DNA of 27,632 bases from Mucilaginibacter sp. (lineage in GTDB: Bacteria > Bacteroidota > Bacteroidia > Sphingobacteriales > Sphingobacteriaceae), in contig JAQBNY010000024.1 of the NCBI GenBank assembly GCA_028288315.1, forward strand, positions 1-27,632. The letters are read 5' to 3'. The translations under genes and the position numbers were made by a program. Position 1 is the stretch's first letter. Each line of letters starts with the position of its first letter. Below are positions 1 through 8,912 of this stretch, piece after piece. The notes under the pieces were generated by a model, which did no database searches, was not told the DNA's origin, and worked only from the letters and a program-made list of their open reading frames with translations.

Positions 1-60
1 AAAGCAAAAAAAAGATAAAAAGTGATGTTTCTTAACTTCATTTGTTTGGTTTTATGGAAG

Positions 61-124
61 GTTTATCAAAGCTAATTAATTTGCTTGTAGTTTAATAATA
101 GTAAGGACTGCCGCTTTGATAAAC
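61..124. repeat. 12-bp perfect inverted repeat, 40-nt loop
   Basis: GTTTATCAAAGC at 61-72 is matched exactly by its reverse complement GCTTTGATAAAC at 113-124. The 40-nt spacer is AT-rich. A few more bases outside the arms pair imperfectly (GGAA at 56-59 against TTCC at 131-134, offset). There is no T-run, so a terminator role is unlikely. It may be a remnant of a small mobile element or a structured RNA. Confidence 0.6.
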
Positions 125-183
125 TTAGTTTTCCATTGCTGGTAAGAACACCAAGGAAACTCGAGAAAGATGTGATTTTATTA

Positions 184-291
184 CCGTCTCATTTATGGGA
201 CGGATAGAAAAGTGATAGCGGTGGCTTAGCCACATTAATTTTGGCTGAACTCAATTCAATGCGTTATTTACCCGTCGACTAAAGTCAACGG
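184..291. repeat. Cluster of three short palindromes
   Basis: Three hairpins follow one another: CCGTCTC/GGGACGG (184-190 and 197-203, one mismatch), GTGGCT-T-AGCCAC (221-233, perfect), and CCGTCGACT-AA-AGTCAACGG (272-291, one mismatch). Three palindromes within about 110 bases of non-coding DNA resemble a composite REP-like intergenic element. The idea that it is dispersed in the genome is inference; only one copy is in this window. Confidence 0.55.
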
Positions 292-323
292 CAATTAAGA
301 ATCTGAAACGTCGGCATTAACAA

Positions 324-2408
324 CTACAACCCCACATTCATCCCAAAAAAGTAATTACGCAGTGGCGATGGGTTATAATAACGGTTGCCAACAGCGTTAA
401 GGTCATTACCAAGGCTATATTTTTGGTTAAGCAGGTTATCTGCTCCGGCGTACAATTCCAGCCGTGCTTTACGGCTAAGTTTGTGCTGCCACGATGCTTT
501 AGCTTGCAGTAAATGGTATTTGCCGGCATAAACTGTGTTAGCATCATTCAGCGGTATTGACGAGGTATAATTGTGCTGCACAAACAGTGATAAGTATTTT
601 GGAAAGTTAACCAGTATTGATGATACTAAAACTTCTTTAGGGACACCCGTAAGCATATTATTAGAATAGTTAGCCCCAGCTACAGTATAATCTCTAAACT
701 TAAACCGGCTTAAGGCAAATGATGTGTTAAATTGTAGGCCTCTGATAAAGTTATTGGGGTTCTGGCGAATTAGCCAGTCGGTAAAGGCAGCTTCGAAACC
801 AGGCTGGTTGGTGCCACCGGCATTAATATAGTATTCTGTTTCATCGGGGTTTAACTGACGGACAATAGCCTTATCTATCCGATAGTAAAACACTGATGCA
901 TCCAGGAGCATACTTTCATCTTTGTTCCTTAGCCTAAAGCCTGTTTCATAGTTCCAGCCGTATTGTGCCTGTAGGTTGGTGTTTATAATGTTATCTGTTG
1001 GCCTAACCTCGGCAGTGGTTGGAGTTGAGTACCCGCGACTAACAGAGGCCCGCCAAATAAAATCGTTAAGGATTTGATAGGATAGGGCCAGCCTGGGCAT
1101 TAATTGCGGCGTGTAGTCTCTGTTTGTAAACCCACTTTCATTTAGTGGAGAAATGTTTTTAAACTTATATTGGTAATAGTTTAAACTTACAGCTGCCTCG
1201 GCATGCAGGCGCTTGTAAATATCTGCCGCATAGCGGGCAAATATAAAATGCTGGTTAGTGTTGATCCTGTCTATCTGTTGTACGTTGCCTTTTACCCCGG
1301 CATTGTTGTCATAATTGCTTATGAGTGAATTTGTTTGCTGCCATTCTAATCCTAAATTTAATTTCCAGTCTAAATTTTCTTTTGCGTTGGCGGCCAGCTC
1401 AAAGTAAGTTCGCAGTCCATATGTGTTTTCACTGCGCTGTTCGTAATTGGTTATAAAGGGGTTCGCAAAATCAACATGATTGCCAAATACGGTTAGTACA
1501 TTGCGTATGCGGTCGGTTAAGTGTGCTTCATTGATCAATCCGCCTAAAAGAATTTTAGTGTCGATGCCAATCTTTTGATCTATCGCTCCCGGCAAAGTAG
1601 CAGTTGGTAACCTTGCCGACCTGGGATTAGCCAGCATTTGAGCAAGATTTAGTCCGCCGGGTGTTTGATAATTCAAATCGGAGTATAAAGCCAATGCCCT
1701 TAGTTCGTTATTATTGCCATATTGCCAGCTATTGGTTGCTTGTAAATAATTGCGGTACATGCGGCTATTTTGACGATAACCATCATAATTTTGGTAGGAT
1801 TGATTGAGGTTGAACCTGTAATTTTTGCCGCTTTGTTGTAATGATGCTTTTTCATGGAACAAGCCATACGAGCCGCCGTTAATCCCGGCTGATAAGTAAT
1901 TGCTATCGGCACGGCCGCTTACGGGGTTCAGTAAAACTACGCCTCCCGAATTAGCGCCAAACAAACTGCCATCCGGGCCTTTTAAAATCTCGATATGTTG
2001 TATGTTACCAATATCAATGGCATTCAAATAAGTATTCCCCCCTGCATCGGTAAGCGGTATCTCATCAAAATAAACCTTTACATCCCTTACTCCAAATGGC
2101 GAACGCAGCAAACTGCCCCTGATAGATAAACGATAACTACCCGGAGAGCGTTCTTCCGCCCTAACGCCCGGAACGGTATTTAGTGCAGTAACAAATGAAT
2201 TATCTGGCTGCACTTTTAATCTTGCCGAACCCAGCACACTTACTGATGCAGGTACGTTAAATACCGGCTGTTCAGACAAGTATGCCTTAACCGTAACTGT
2301 ATTAAGCTGGCGTGCAGTATCAGGTTTTGTTTTTGCAGGCTTATTTTGGGCAAACGTTTTTCCGGCAATTGCAACACAAAATAATATATAAAGGCTGTGT
2401 TTTATCAT
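324..2408 (-). CDS. TonB-dependent outer-membrane receptor
   Basis: This is a 694-residue outer-membrane receptor that would import a substrate using energy from TonB-ExbBD. Residues 1-21 form a signal peptide ending in TFAQ. A TonB-box-like stretch (LNTVTVKAY, about 35-43) is followed by the plug domain at about 45-163, containing IEILKGPDGSLFGANSGG, and then a 22-strand-type barrel ending in an aromatic-rich C-terminus (YFFGMNVGL). There is no N-terminal carboxypeptidase-regulatory-like domain and no SusD neighbour. It is therefore more like FecA/FhuA siderophore receptors than SusC; the substrate cannot be told. The ATG start at 2408 fits the signal peptide. A sequence TATTTTTG (2433-2426, minus) resembles the Bacteroidota -7 box TAnnTTTG, but no clear -33 box was seen. 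The gene is divergent from the broken T9SS gene. Confidence 0.93.
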   Translation of the reverse strand: MIKHSLYILFCVAIAGKTFAQNKPAKTKPDTARQLNTVTVKAYLSEQPVFNVPASVSVLGSARLKVQPDNSFVTALNTVPGVRAEERSPGSYRLSIRGSLLRSPFGVRDVKVYFDEIPLTDAGGNTYLNAIDIGNIQHIEILKGPDGSLFGANSGGVVLLNPVSGRADSNYLSAGINGGSYGLFHEKASLQQSGKNYRFNLNQSYQNYDGYRQNSRMYRNYLQATNSWQYGNNNELRALALYSDLNYQTPGGLNLAQMLANPRSARLPTATLPGAIDQKIGIDTKILLGGLINEAHLTDRIRNVLTVFGNHVDFANPFITNYEQRSENTYGLRTYFELAANAKENLDWKLNLGLEWQQTNSLISNYDNNAGVKGNVQQIDRINTNQHFIFARYAADIYKRLHAEAAVSLNYYQYKFKNISPLNESGFTNRDYTPQLMPRLALSYQILNDFIWRASVSRGYSTPTTAEVRPTDNIINTNLQAQYGWNYETGFRLRNKDESMLLDASVFYYRIDKAIVRQLNPDETEYYINAGGTNQPGFEAAFTDWLIRQNPNNFIRGLQFNTSFALSRFKFRDYTVAGANYSNNMLTGVPKEVLVSSILVNFPKYLSLFVQHNYTSSIPLNDANTVYAGKYHLLQAKASWQHKLSRKARLELYAGADNLLNQKYSLGNDLNAVGNRYYNPSPLRNYFFGMNVGL

Positions 2409-2493
2409 AAATTATGTGAAACTAACAAAAATAGCTCTTTACACTGTATTAGGTTATCCTGTTAAAGGTTTACATTGCAATTATTTGACATAA

Positions 2494-3678
2494 ATGCGGG
2501 CATCAAAACAAAAAGCGGTATTAATAACAATATTTTTGACGGTTAACTTACAGGCTTTTGCCCAATTACCCAGCGGCAGTTTAGGTGATCCCGTTATTAA
2601 CGAAACCTTTGGTGCAGGTGTCACTTCCGGAACCGGGCCGGCTTTACCTGGTACAGTTACCAATTTTAAATATACAGCTCAAATGTGTCCTGATGATGGC
2701 TTTTACACTATTGCCAGTAGTTTAGGCAATTGTTTTGGTGGTAGCTGGCAGATTGTACCGGGAACTGCGATTAACCGCGACGGGCGGAACAGATTATCAT
2801 TGGACAGGCCCAAATGGTTTTACATCTAACGAACAATTGCCGGTGGTGAGTTATACTGCAGATAATTCTAAAGACGGGGTTTACACGGTTAGGGTTACTA
2901 CCCAAAGCTGTGTTTCTACCGCATCAACAACGGTGAGTGTTTTGCCAAAGGTGAGTTCTGCCATAAGCAATGATATTACTATTTGTGAAGGTAGTACCAC
3001 ACAATTGGTTGCAAGCGGTGGAATATATTATAAATGGACACCATCTGTGGGGCTTAACCATGATGATATTGCCAACCCGATAGCTCGCCCGCTGACTACC
3101 ACCACTTACCACGTAAGGGTAGATAATGGCGGCTGTTTTGATGAAAGTAAGTTAGTTACAGTAAATGTACTTAAAATACCTGTGGCTAATGCCGGAGCAG
3201 ATATAATCATACAGGAAGGCGAAACGGTAAAGCTTAACGGCACAGCAGTAGTGATAATGTAACCTATTACTGGACCCCGGCAGATAATTTGGATAACCCG
3301 CTGTCATTAACGCCAAACGTTACCCCCGTAAATGATATTACTTATATGCTGCATGTTCAATCGCAAGGTATGTGCAGTATTGCAACCGATGAGGTGTTTG
3401 TTAGGGTTTTTAAAAAGATAACTATTCCCAATACGTTTTCGCCCAATAACGATGGGGTGAATGATCTTTGGAATATTGATCAGCTAATAACCTACCCGAA
3501 AAGTGTGCTCACGATATTTACCCGTGATGGCCGCCAGGTATATCGGAGTATTGGATATACACAATCATGGAATGGCAACTACCAGAGGCAGGTTTTACCC
3601 GCCGGTGTTTACTACTATACTATCGATCTGAAAAATAATACATCAATAAGATCAGGCTGGGTGATGATGCTAAGGTAG
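2494..3678 (+). pseudogene. Broken T9SS type B (gliding-associated C-terminal) secreted protein gene
   Basis: The coding frame changes twice. Frame 1 from ATG 2494 gives a signal peptide (ending LQAFAQ) and the start of a secreted domain (GSLGDPVINETFGAG to GNCFGGSW), then stops at 2829. An overlapping frame 2 continues from about 2755 with PKD/Ig-like sequence (LTATGGTDYHWTGPNG) to a stop at 3262. Frame 1 resumes near 3250 (DNVTYYWTPADNL) and reads into a typical CHU_C/TIGR04131 sorting domain (TIPNTFSPNNDGVNDLW near 3424-3474, ending SGWVMMLR). The second break looks like loss of one base near 3247-3252. At the first break, related proteins (from memory) have a further domain of well over 100 residues before the PKD repeat, so an internal deletion is likely. 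If intact it would be exported by Sec and then T9SS. Sequencing error could explain the second break, less easily the first. Confidence 0.8.
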
Positions 3679-3685
3679 GTAAATT

Positions 3686-4207
3686 CTAAAATTTAATAAA
3701 CTTGTCCATCTGTTCCTCAGTATAACGCAGGGTGTCTTCAGGAATAATATCACCGCTCTCATTAAACTCTTTTTTAATGGAAGAAATATGGATCTTCAAT
3801 GGCATTACATTTAAGTGAATATAGTGGCATACACCTGTAAAATGGTCAATACCACGTATGTTACCATATTTGCCCGATGATAGGCCAACCAGCGCGGCTT
3901 TCTTTTCATAAAAGCTTTCGGGAAAGCTGCAGGCATCTATAAAAACCTTTAATACGCCAGGGAAACTGCCATTATACTCGGGTATCACAAATAAGAACTT
4001 GTCGGTATTGGTTATCAGTTGTTGTATTTTTTCAAACTCTTGACTGCGTTTACCGTATAAATCAGTTTTAATAAGATTATCAGGTAATTCGGTAAGCGAT
4101 AGCAAATTGGTCTTCAAGCCTTTTTGGGCTAATCTTTTTTGATAATATTGGGCGAGTTGTAAGGTTGAGCTGCCGGGTCTGTTAGTAGATGCTATAATGG
4201 TGACCAT
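3686..4207 (-). CDS. NADPH-dependent FMN reductase-like flavoprotein
   Basis: This is a 173-residue cytoplasmic flavodoxin-fold protein of the NADPH-dependent FMN reductase family, which reduces FMN, quinones or azo compounds. The N-terminal phosphate-binding loop is STNRPGSST (residues 7-15). The flavin-contacting motif PEYNGSFPG is at 76-84, followed by KVFIDA, and GLSSGKYGNIRG lies at 108-119. Length and motif spacing are normal for the family. The ATG at 4207 starts just before the first beta strand. It converges on the broken T9SS gene with only 7 bases between the stops, and its upstream side carries a long inverted repeat. The true substrate is not deducible. Confidence 0.9.
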   Translation of the reverse strand: MVTIIASTNRPGSSTLQLAQYYQKRLAQKGLKTNLLSLTELPDNLIKTDLYGKRSQEFEKIQQLITNTDKFLFVIPEYNGSFPGVLKVFIDACSFPESFYEKKAALVGLSSGKYGNIRGIDHFTGVCHYIHLNVMPLKIHISSIKKEFNESGDIIPEDTLRYTEEQMDKFIKF

Positions 4208-4215
4208 TTTTTTAA

Positions 4216-4297
4216 ATTAGTGAATGACTGAATTAGTGATTTGCTTAATTTAAAGTTTGATGAGTGCTTGAAATCACTAATTCACTAACTCAGTAAT
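4216..4297. repeat. Long imperfect inverted repeat, 27-nt arms
   Basis: Arms at 4216-4242 and 4271-4297 pair at 23 of 27 positions around a 28-nt loop. The inner 14 bases (GAATTAGTGATTT and neighbours) pair without a mismatch. Each arm is itself built from repeats of the unit TTAGTGA / TCACTAA. It sits in the divergent region between the flavoprotein gene and parA, only 8 bases from the flavoprotein start, so it would fold in that mRNA leader if transcription starts beyond it. Confidence 0.75.
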
Positions 4298-4459
4298 CCA
4301 CAATATTTCCTTCACAATGTTTGTAAGTTGGCCTAACCTGTGGATTTCTGATTATTTAAATCCGTATCTTTAGCGGCGGATAAAAAACATTACAAACATA
4401 GAAATTTTTGTTTTTCGATATTGTAATTTGCAATTATATAAATTTTTTGAAGATATAGA

Positions 4460-5263
4460 ATGAATAAAATTATTGCTTTAGCCAATCAAAAAGGTGGCGT
4501 TGGAAAAACTACATCATCAATAAATCTTGCCGCAAGTTTAGCAGTGCTTGAATATAAAACTTTACTGGTAGATGCTGATCCGCAGGCTAACTCAACCTCT
4601 GGTATAGGGTTTGATCCACGCAATATTAAAAATAGTATATATGAATGCATCATTAATGATATAGATCCGCATGATGCTATTCAAAAAACCGATACCCCTA
4701 ATCTTGATTTATTACCGGCACACATAGATTTGGTTGGTGCCGAGATAGAAATGATTAATTTAACTAACCGCGAGTATAAAATGAAAGCGGTTTTGGAGAG
4801 TATCAGGCATGAGTATGATTTTATTATTATTGATTGCTCGCCATCATTGGGTTTAATAACTATTAACGCCCTTACCGCGGCAGACTCGGTTATTATTCCG
4901 GTACAATGTGAATATTTCGCGTTAGAGGGTTTGGGCAAGCTTTTAAATACAATTAAAATAGTACAATCAAGGTTAAATACACAGTTAGATATTGAAGGTA
5001 TATTATTGACGATGTATGATGTTCGTTTACGCCTTTCAAACCAGGTGGTTGATGAAGTAAAAACACATTTTGAAGATATGGTGTTTGATACCATTATACA
5101 GCGTAATACGCGTTTAAGCGAGGCGCCAAGTTTTGGTTTATCAGTTATTATGCACGATGCAAACTGTAAAGGCGCCGTTAATTATTTAAACCTGGCCCGT
5201 GAAATTCTTCGCAAAAACGGCTTGGTAAAGGATGAAGAACTGGCAACTACAGTAACAGCTTAA
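4460..5263 (+). CDS. parA: Chromosome partitioning ATPase ParA (Soj)
   Basis: This 267-residue ParA-type ATPase works with ParB and parS in chromosome segregation and origin positioning. The deviant Walker A box KGGVGKTT is at residues 11-18 with the signature lysine at 11. DADPQANST follows at 38-46, and the Walker B region IIIDCSPSL is at 122-130. There is no N-terminal DNA-binding extension, which fits chromosomal ParA (type Ib-like) rather than a plasmid type Ia protein. The start is ATG 4460. The next gene, parB, begins 6 bases after the stop, and the order parA-parB-DUF5683-dapB-lepB is typical of Bacteroidota. No parS-like palindrome (GTTTCACGTGAAAC type) was noticed in the window. Confidence 0.97.
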   Translation: MNKIIALANQKGGVGKTTSSINLAASLAVLEYKTLLVDADPQANSTSGIGFDPRNIKNSIYECIINDIDPHDAIQKTDTPNLDLLPAHIDLVGAEIEMINLTNREYKMKAVLESIRHEYDFIIIDCSPSLGLITINALTAADSVIIPVQCEYFALEGLGKLLNTIKIVQSRLNTQLDIEGILLTMYDVRLRLSNQVVDEVKTHFEDMVFDTIIQRNTRLSEAPSFGLSVIMHDANCKGAVNYLNLAREILRKNGLVKDEELATTVTA

Positions 5264-5269
5264 CAAATT

Positions 5270-6187
5270 ATGAGTACAGAAAAGAGAAACGCGCTTGGGA
5301 AAGGGTTAAGTGCCTTGTTAAATGATTCTGAAAGCGTACTTCCTAATAAAAATAATTACAGTAATAATGCTAACCGCAATGTATCTGAGGTAAATAGCTT
5401 AGGCTCTGTAAACGAGATTAAGATAAGTGAGATTGAGGTTAATCCTTTTCAGCCCCGTACCGAGTTTGATGAGCAGGCACTGGCAGATCTTACAGCATCC
5501 ATTAAACTACAGGGATTAATACAGCCTATTACGGTTAGGCGCGTTAATGCGCACAGCTACCAGCTAATATCAGGCGAGCGCAGGCTGCGTGCATCAAAAC
5601 TGGCGGGCTTTACACAAATCCCGGCCTATGTGCGTACCGCTAATGATCAGCAAATGCTGGAGATGGCGCTTATTGAGAACATTCAGCGTGAAAACCTGAA
5701 TGCTATTGAGGTTGCCCTAAGCTTTCAGCGGATGATAGACGAGTGCAGCTTAAAACAGGAAGAATTGGGCGATCGTGTAAGCAAGAACCGATCAACCGTT
5801 ACCAATTATTTAAGACTGTTAAAATTACCGCCAACTATACAGGCATCCCTGCGCGATAATCAAATAAGCATGGGCCACGCAAAAGCATTGTTAGCTATTG
5901 AAGACCCCGCAGTACAGCTTTACATCCATCAGCAGGTAATAAAAAATGGCCTGTCGGTACGTAAGGTAGAGGAAATGGTGAGAGATACGCAGCAGGCTCC
6001 TGTAAAAAAAGAAGGAAAACAACCGGAAGCACTTGCTTTTCAGATGCAAAAGATACAAGATGACCTGGCCTCAAAATTTAGCACACGCGTTAAGCTTAAA
6101 GTTAACAGCCAGGGCAATGGATCAATAGAAATCCCGTTTCTATCAGAAGATGATCTGGGCCGTATACTTGAAATGCTGGATTGGTAG
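5270..6187 (+). CDS. parB: Chromosome partitioning protein ParB
   Basis: This 305-residue ParB (Spo0J-like) binds parS, hydrolyses CTP as a sliding clamp and stimulates ParA. The N-terminal KGLSALL segment (11-17), which in this family precedes the ParB domain, is present. The CTPase motif GERRLRA lies at 102-108 and ENIQRENLN at 137-145. A helix-turn-helix spans about 163-185 (QEELGDRVSKNRSTVTNYL). The C-terminal dimerisation domain ends LGRILEMLDW. It is translated 6 bases after parA, and its TAG overlaps the region just before the next start codon (ATG 6190). Confidence 0.97.
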   Translation: MSTEKRNALGKGLSALLNDSESVLPNKNNYSNNANRNVSEVNSLGSVNEIKISEIEVNPFQPRTEFDEQALADLTASIKLQGLIQPITVRRVNAHSYQLISGERRLRASKLAGFTQIPAYVRTANDQQMLEMALIENIQRENLNAIEVALSFQRMIDECSLKQEELGDRVSKNRSTVTNYLRLLKLPPTIQASLRDNQISMGHAKALLAIEDPAVQLYIHQQVIKNGLSVRKVEEMVRDTQQAPVKKEGKQPEALAFQMQKIQDDLASKFSTRVKLKVNSQGNGSIEIPFLSEDDLGRILEMLDW

Positions 6188-6189
6188 CT

Positions 6190-6900
6190 ATGTTTAAACA
6201 AATTTTGAGTACTGCGTTTTTCTTAAGTATTGGATTTTTTGCAATGGCTCAAGACCCGGATTCACTTGTAAGAAAAAAAGCAGATACCATTATTGCTACT
6301 CCTAAAAAGGCAGATTTAGATACTGCTGCCCATAAGTTTACGCCCAAGGTAAAAAAAGAAAAAGTTTATCACCCTGATAGTACACACATTCCCAGTGTGG
6401 CAGTAAAACGCTCGTTAATACTACCAGGCCTGGGGCAGATTTACAATCGTAAATACTGGAAACTACCTATTGTTTATGGAGGGCTTGGCCTTTTAGCATC
6501 AGCTATAATCTTTAATCAAAAGTATTTTCAACAGTTTCTGGCGCTGGCCCGTATTAAAAGTTTGGGAAGGCTGCCTGTACCAGGCGACCCTGAGTACGCA
6601 TCTTACGTAAAGTATAAAACCCAATATGATTTATATAGTGCACAGTCATTAGATTTTTTTTCTAATGCCTCATATGCTTACCAACGTAACCGCGACCTGA
6701 GTATTTTAGGTGTTTTGGGTTTATGGGGTATCCAGGCTATTGATGCTTATATCGATGCAAAATTTATGAGTTCTTTTACGGTTGATAATGATCTTTCAAT
6801 GAAAGTTACCCCAAGCCTTATTAATCAGTCAACCTATGCAATGGCAAATGTTAGCAATGCTTATATTCCGGGTATAAAAATTACCTTTACGCTTAAATAA
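6190..6900 (+). CDS. DUF5683 domain membrane protein
   Basis: This is a 236-residue exported or membrane protein of unknown function. Residues 1-21 (MFKQILSTAFFLSIGFFAMA) form a signal peptide. A lysine-rich linker follows, then the DUF5683 core: VAVKRSLILPGLGQIYNRKYWK, a membrane segment PIVYGGLGLLASAIIF, and a second hydrophobic stretch LGVLGLWGIQAIDAYID. The ATG at 6190, two bases after the parB stop, is preferred over an in-frame TTG at 6181 because the signal peptide begins there. Its position between parB and dapB is conserved in Bacteroidota, but this gives no clear function. Confidence 0.9.
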   Translation: MFKQILSTAFFLSIGFFAMAQDPDSLVRKKADTIIATPKKADLDTAAHKFTPKVKKEKVYHPDSTHIPSVAVKRSLILPGLGQIYNRKYWKLPIVYGGLGLLASAIIFNQKYFQQFLALARIKSLGRLPVPGDPEYASYVKYKTQYDLYSAQSLDFFSNASYAYQRNRDLSILGVLGLWGIQAIDAYIDAKFMSSFTVDNDLSMKVTPSLINQSTYAMANVSNAYIPGIKITFTLK

Positions 6901-6938
6901 TAATTTGCATTGCTTTCAACACCAATCAATATTAAACA

Positions 6939-7688
6939 ATGAAGATCGCATTATTAGGTTACGGTAAGATGGGGAAGATTATAGAGAAAATTGCCCTTGA
7001 CCGTAAACACGAAATTGTATTAAAAATAGGGAGTATTAATCTGCATGATCTTACTGCAGAGAACTTACAGCAGGCCGATGTAGCAATTGAATTTAGTACA
7101 CCCTCAACCGTATTAAATAATATCGAAGCCTGTTTTAAAGCGGGTGTACCTATTGTGGTTGGTACCACAGGCTGGCACCACGAAATAGCCCAGATAAAAG
7201 AGCAATGCGAGTATGGTAAAAACTCCCTTTTATACGGCACCAACTTTAGCGTTGGTGTAAACATCTTCTTTCAGGTAAATAAAATTTTAGCAAAGCTGAT
7301 GAATAGCCACCCATACTATGATGTACAGGTAGAAGAAATTCATCATACTCAAAAACTTGATTCGCCAAGCGGAACTGCAATTACCATTGCCGAAGGTATA
7401 ATTAACAACCTTGACGCTAAAGCAGGCTGGGTAAATATTTTAACAGGTGATAATACCGCCGATGATGCTAATGTAGCCAGTGATCAGTTGCTGATAGAAT
7501 CGCATAGGATTAACAGCGTGCCGGGTACCCATACCGTTATATATGATTCTGAAGTAGATACAATTGAGTTTAAACACACTGCACACAATCGTAATGGATT
7601 TGCCTTAGGTGCAGTACTTGCTGCCGAATGGATACAGGGTAAAAAAGGTTTTTTCTCGGTAGAGGATATGTTTGATTTTAACAAATAG
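6939..7688 (+). CDS. dapB: 4-hydroxy-tetrahydrodipicolinate reductase
   Basis: DapB reduces 4-hydroxy-tetrahydrodipicolinate with NAD(P)H in the diaminopimelate/lysine pathway, feeding peptidoglycan and protein synthesis in the cytoplasm. The Rossmann loop GYGKMGK is at residues 7-13 and the cofactor-contacting VVGTTGWH at 73-80. The active-site block EEIHHTQKLDSPSGTA at 132-147 supplies His135, His136 and Lys139, the equivalents of the E. coli His159/His160/Lys163. At 249 residues it is a little shorter than the E. coli enzyme (273), as is usual in Bacteroidota. It is 38 bases after the DUF5683 gene and 30 before lepB, probably in one transcript. Confidence 0.97.
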   Translation: MKIALLGYGKMGKIIEKIALDRKHEIVLKIGSINLHDLTAENLQQADVAIEFSTPSTVLNNIEACFKAGVPIVVGTTGWHHEIAQIKEQCEYGKNSLLYGTNFSVGVNIFFQVNKILAKLMNSHPYYDVQVEEIHHTQKLDSPSGTAITIAEGIINNLDAKAGWVNILTGDNTADDANVASDQLLIESHRINSVPGTHTVIYDSEVDTIEFKHTAHNRNGFALGAVLAAEWIQGKKGFFSVEDMFDFNK

Positions 7689-7718
7689 TAATTGATTACT
7701 ACCCACAATAATTAAAAA

Positions 7719-8849
7719 ATGAACTGGAAATTCTGGAATAAAAGTAAAGACACAAAAAAGAAGAAAAAAAGCCCAACCCGTGAATGGGCCGATGCTATAA
7801 TTTTCGCGGTAATTGCTGCTACACTTATACGCACTTTGTTTATTGAGGCTTACACCATCCCCACACCATCAATGGAAAGATCATTACTGGTGGGCGATTT
7901 TTTATTTGTAAGCAAGGTTAACTATGGTGCCCGCACGCCAATGACCCCAATTGCGTTCCCTTTTGCACATCATACTATGCCCATATTTGGTATAAAAGCG
8001 TATTGGGATGGAGTAAAATTACCATATTATCGTTTACCCGGTTTAAGTGATGTTAAAAAAGGTGACGTAGTAGTATTTAACTACCCAATGGAAGCCGATT
8101 CGCCTTATTATCGCCCGGTTGATAAACGCGAAAACTATATTAAACGTTGCCAGGGCACCCCCGGCGATACTGTAAGCCTTGTTGATGCACAGGTTTATGT
8201 GAATGGTAAAGCTGCGCCAAACCCTCCCGGAGAGCAAACAGACTACACCATTACTACCAACGGTATGGAAATGAACCCGCAGATATTAGAGGATTTAAAT
8301 GTATCTAACTATGAGAACATCCCCTTCCCAACCATGACCAAAGATGCGGCTGCCAAACTGAAAAGTTTCTCAAATGTTAAGTCCGTTACTCCAAATATTA
8401 AGTCAAGAGGTTTAGCTGATCCGTTTAACGCGGTTTTCCCGGCTGCTTATCCTAAGTATGCCTTAAGTCCGCAAAATGGTGCCTTTAACTGGAACGTAGA
8501 TAACTACGGCCCTATCATTGTTCCTAAAAAAGGCTGGACAGTAAAGCTGGATAGCTTAACTATGCCATTATATGGTCGCGCTATTGAAATTTATGAGAAC
8601 AATAAAGTACAGATAGTTGGGAAAGATGTAATGATAAATGGCAAAAAAGCCGATAGTTACACTTTTAAAATGAATTACTACTGGATGATGGGGGATAACC
8701 GCCATGACTCTGCCGATTCAAGATACTGGGGTTTTGTACCCGAGGACCACATTGTAGGTAAAGCCCTTTTCATTTGGATGAGCTGGGATGATAATGCCTC
8801 ATTCTTCAGCAAAATTCGCTGGAGCAGATTATTCAGAGGGATAAATTAA
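7719..8849 (+). CDS. lepB: Signal peptidase I
   Basis: Signal peptidase I removes signal peptides from exported proteins at the inner membrane. The protein has 376 residues. A lysine-rich cytoplasmic tail (8-18) precedes a single membrane anchor at about 24-43. The nucleophile is Ser51 in PTPSMERSLLVGD, and the general base is Lys142 in YIKRCQGTPGD. The C-terminal box GDNRHDSADSRYWGFVP is complete. About 160 residues separate the KR box and the GDNR box, a larger cap than in Gram-positive enzymes but usual for E. coli-like and Bacteroidota enzymes. It is the last gene of the block and is followed by a strong terminator. Confidence 0.96.
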   Translation: MNWKFWNKSKDTKKKKKSPTREWADAIIFAVIAATLIRTLFIEAYTIPTPSMERSLLVGDFLFVSKVNYGARTPMTPIAFPFAHHTMPIFGIKAYWDGVKLPYYRLPGLSDVKKGDVVVFNYPMEADSPYYRPVDKRENYIKRCQGTPGDTVSLVDAQVYVNGKAAPNPPGEQTDYTITTNGMEMNPQILEDLNVSNYENIPFPTMTKDAAAKLKSFSNVKSVTPNIKSRGLADPFNAVFPAAYPKYALSPQNGAFNWNVDNYGPIIVPKKGWTVKLDSLTMPLYGRAIEIYENNKVQIVGKDVMINGKKADSYTFKMNYYWMMGDNRHDSADSRYWGFVPEDHIVGKALFIWMSWDDNASFFSKIRWSRLFRGIN

Positions 8850-8851
8850 AC

Positions 8852-8887
8852 AAAAAGCCCGGTTCAAACGAACCGGGCTTTTTTTAT
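8852..8887. terminator. Rho-independent terminator after lepB
   Basis: The stem AAAAAGCCCGGTTC (8852-8865) and GAACCGGGCTTTTT (8870-8883) pairs perfectly around the loop AAAC, followed by more T residues. Because the stem begins with A5 it can work in both directions. Confidence 0.93.
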
Positions 8888-8912
8888 TTAAATGTCTCAT
8901 CCTCAATAGTCA

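Larger units (their letters stand above)
1..323. other. Gene-free left edge with palindromes
   Basis: No convincing coding region was found in these 323 bases. The stretch is AT-rich and holds four inverted repeats, described in the next two entries. It lies downstream of the minus-strand TonB receptor gene, so any of the hairpins could end that transcript, but none has the GC stem plus T-run of a textbook terminator. Confidence 0.6.

Noticed and set aside
2735..3262. Open frame read as a separate gene starting at TTG 2735
   Set aside because: Its sequence continues the PKD region of the broken T9SS gene, and its first residues are the wrong-frame reading of the upstream domain.
4208..4459. 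Possible parS or origin region before parA
   Set aside because: No parS-like palindrome of the GTTTCACGTGAAAC type and no DnaA-box cluster was noticed; the inverted repeat there is of another kind.
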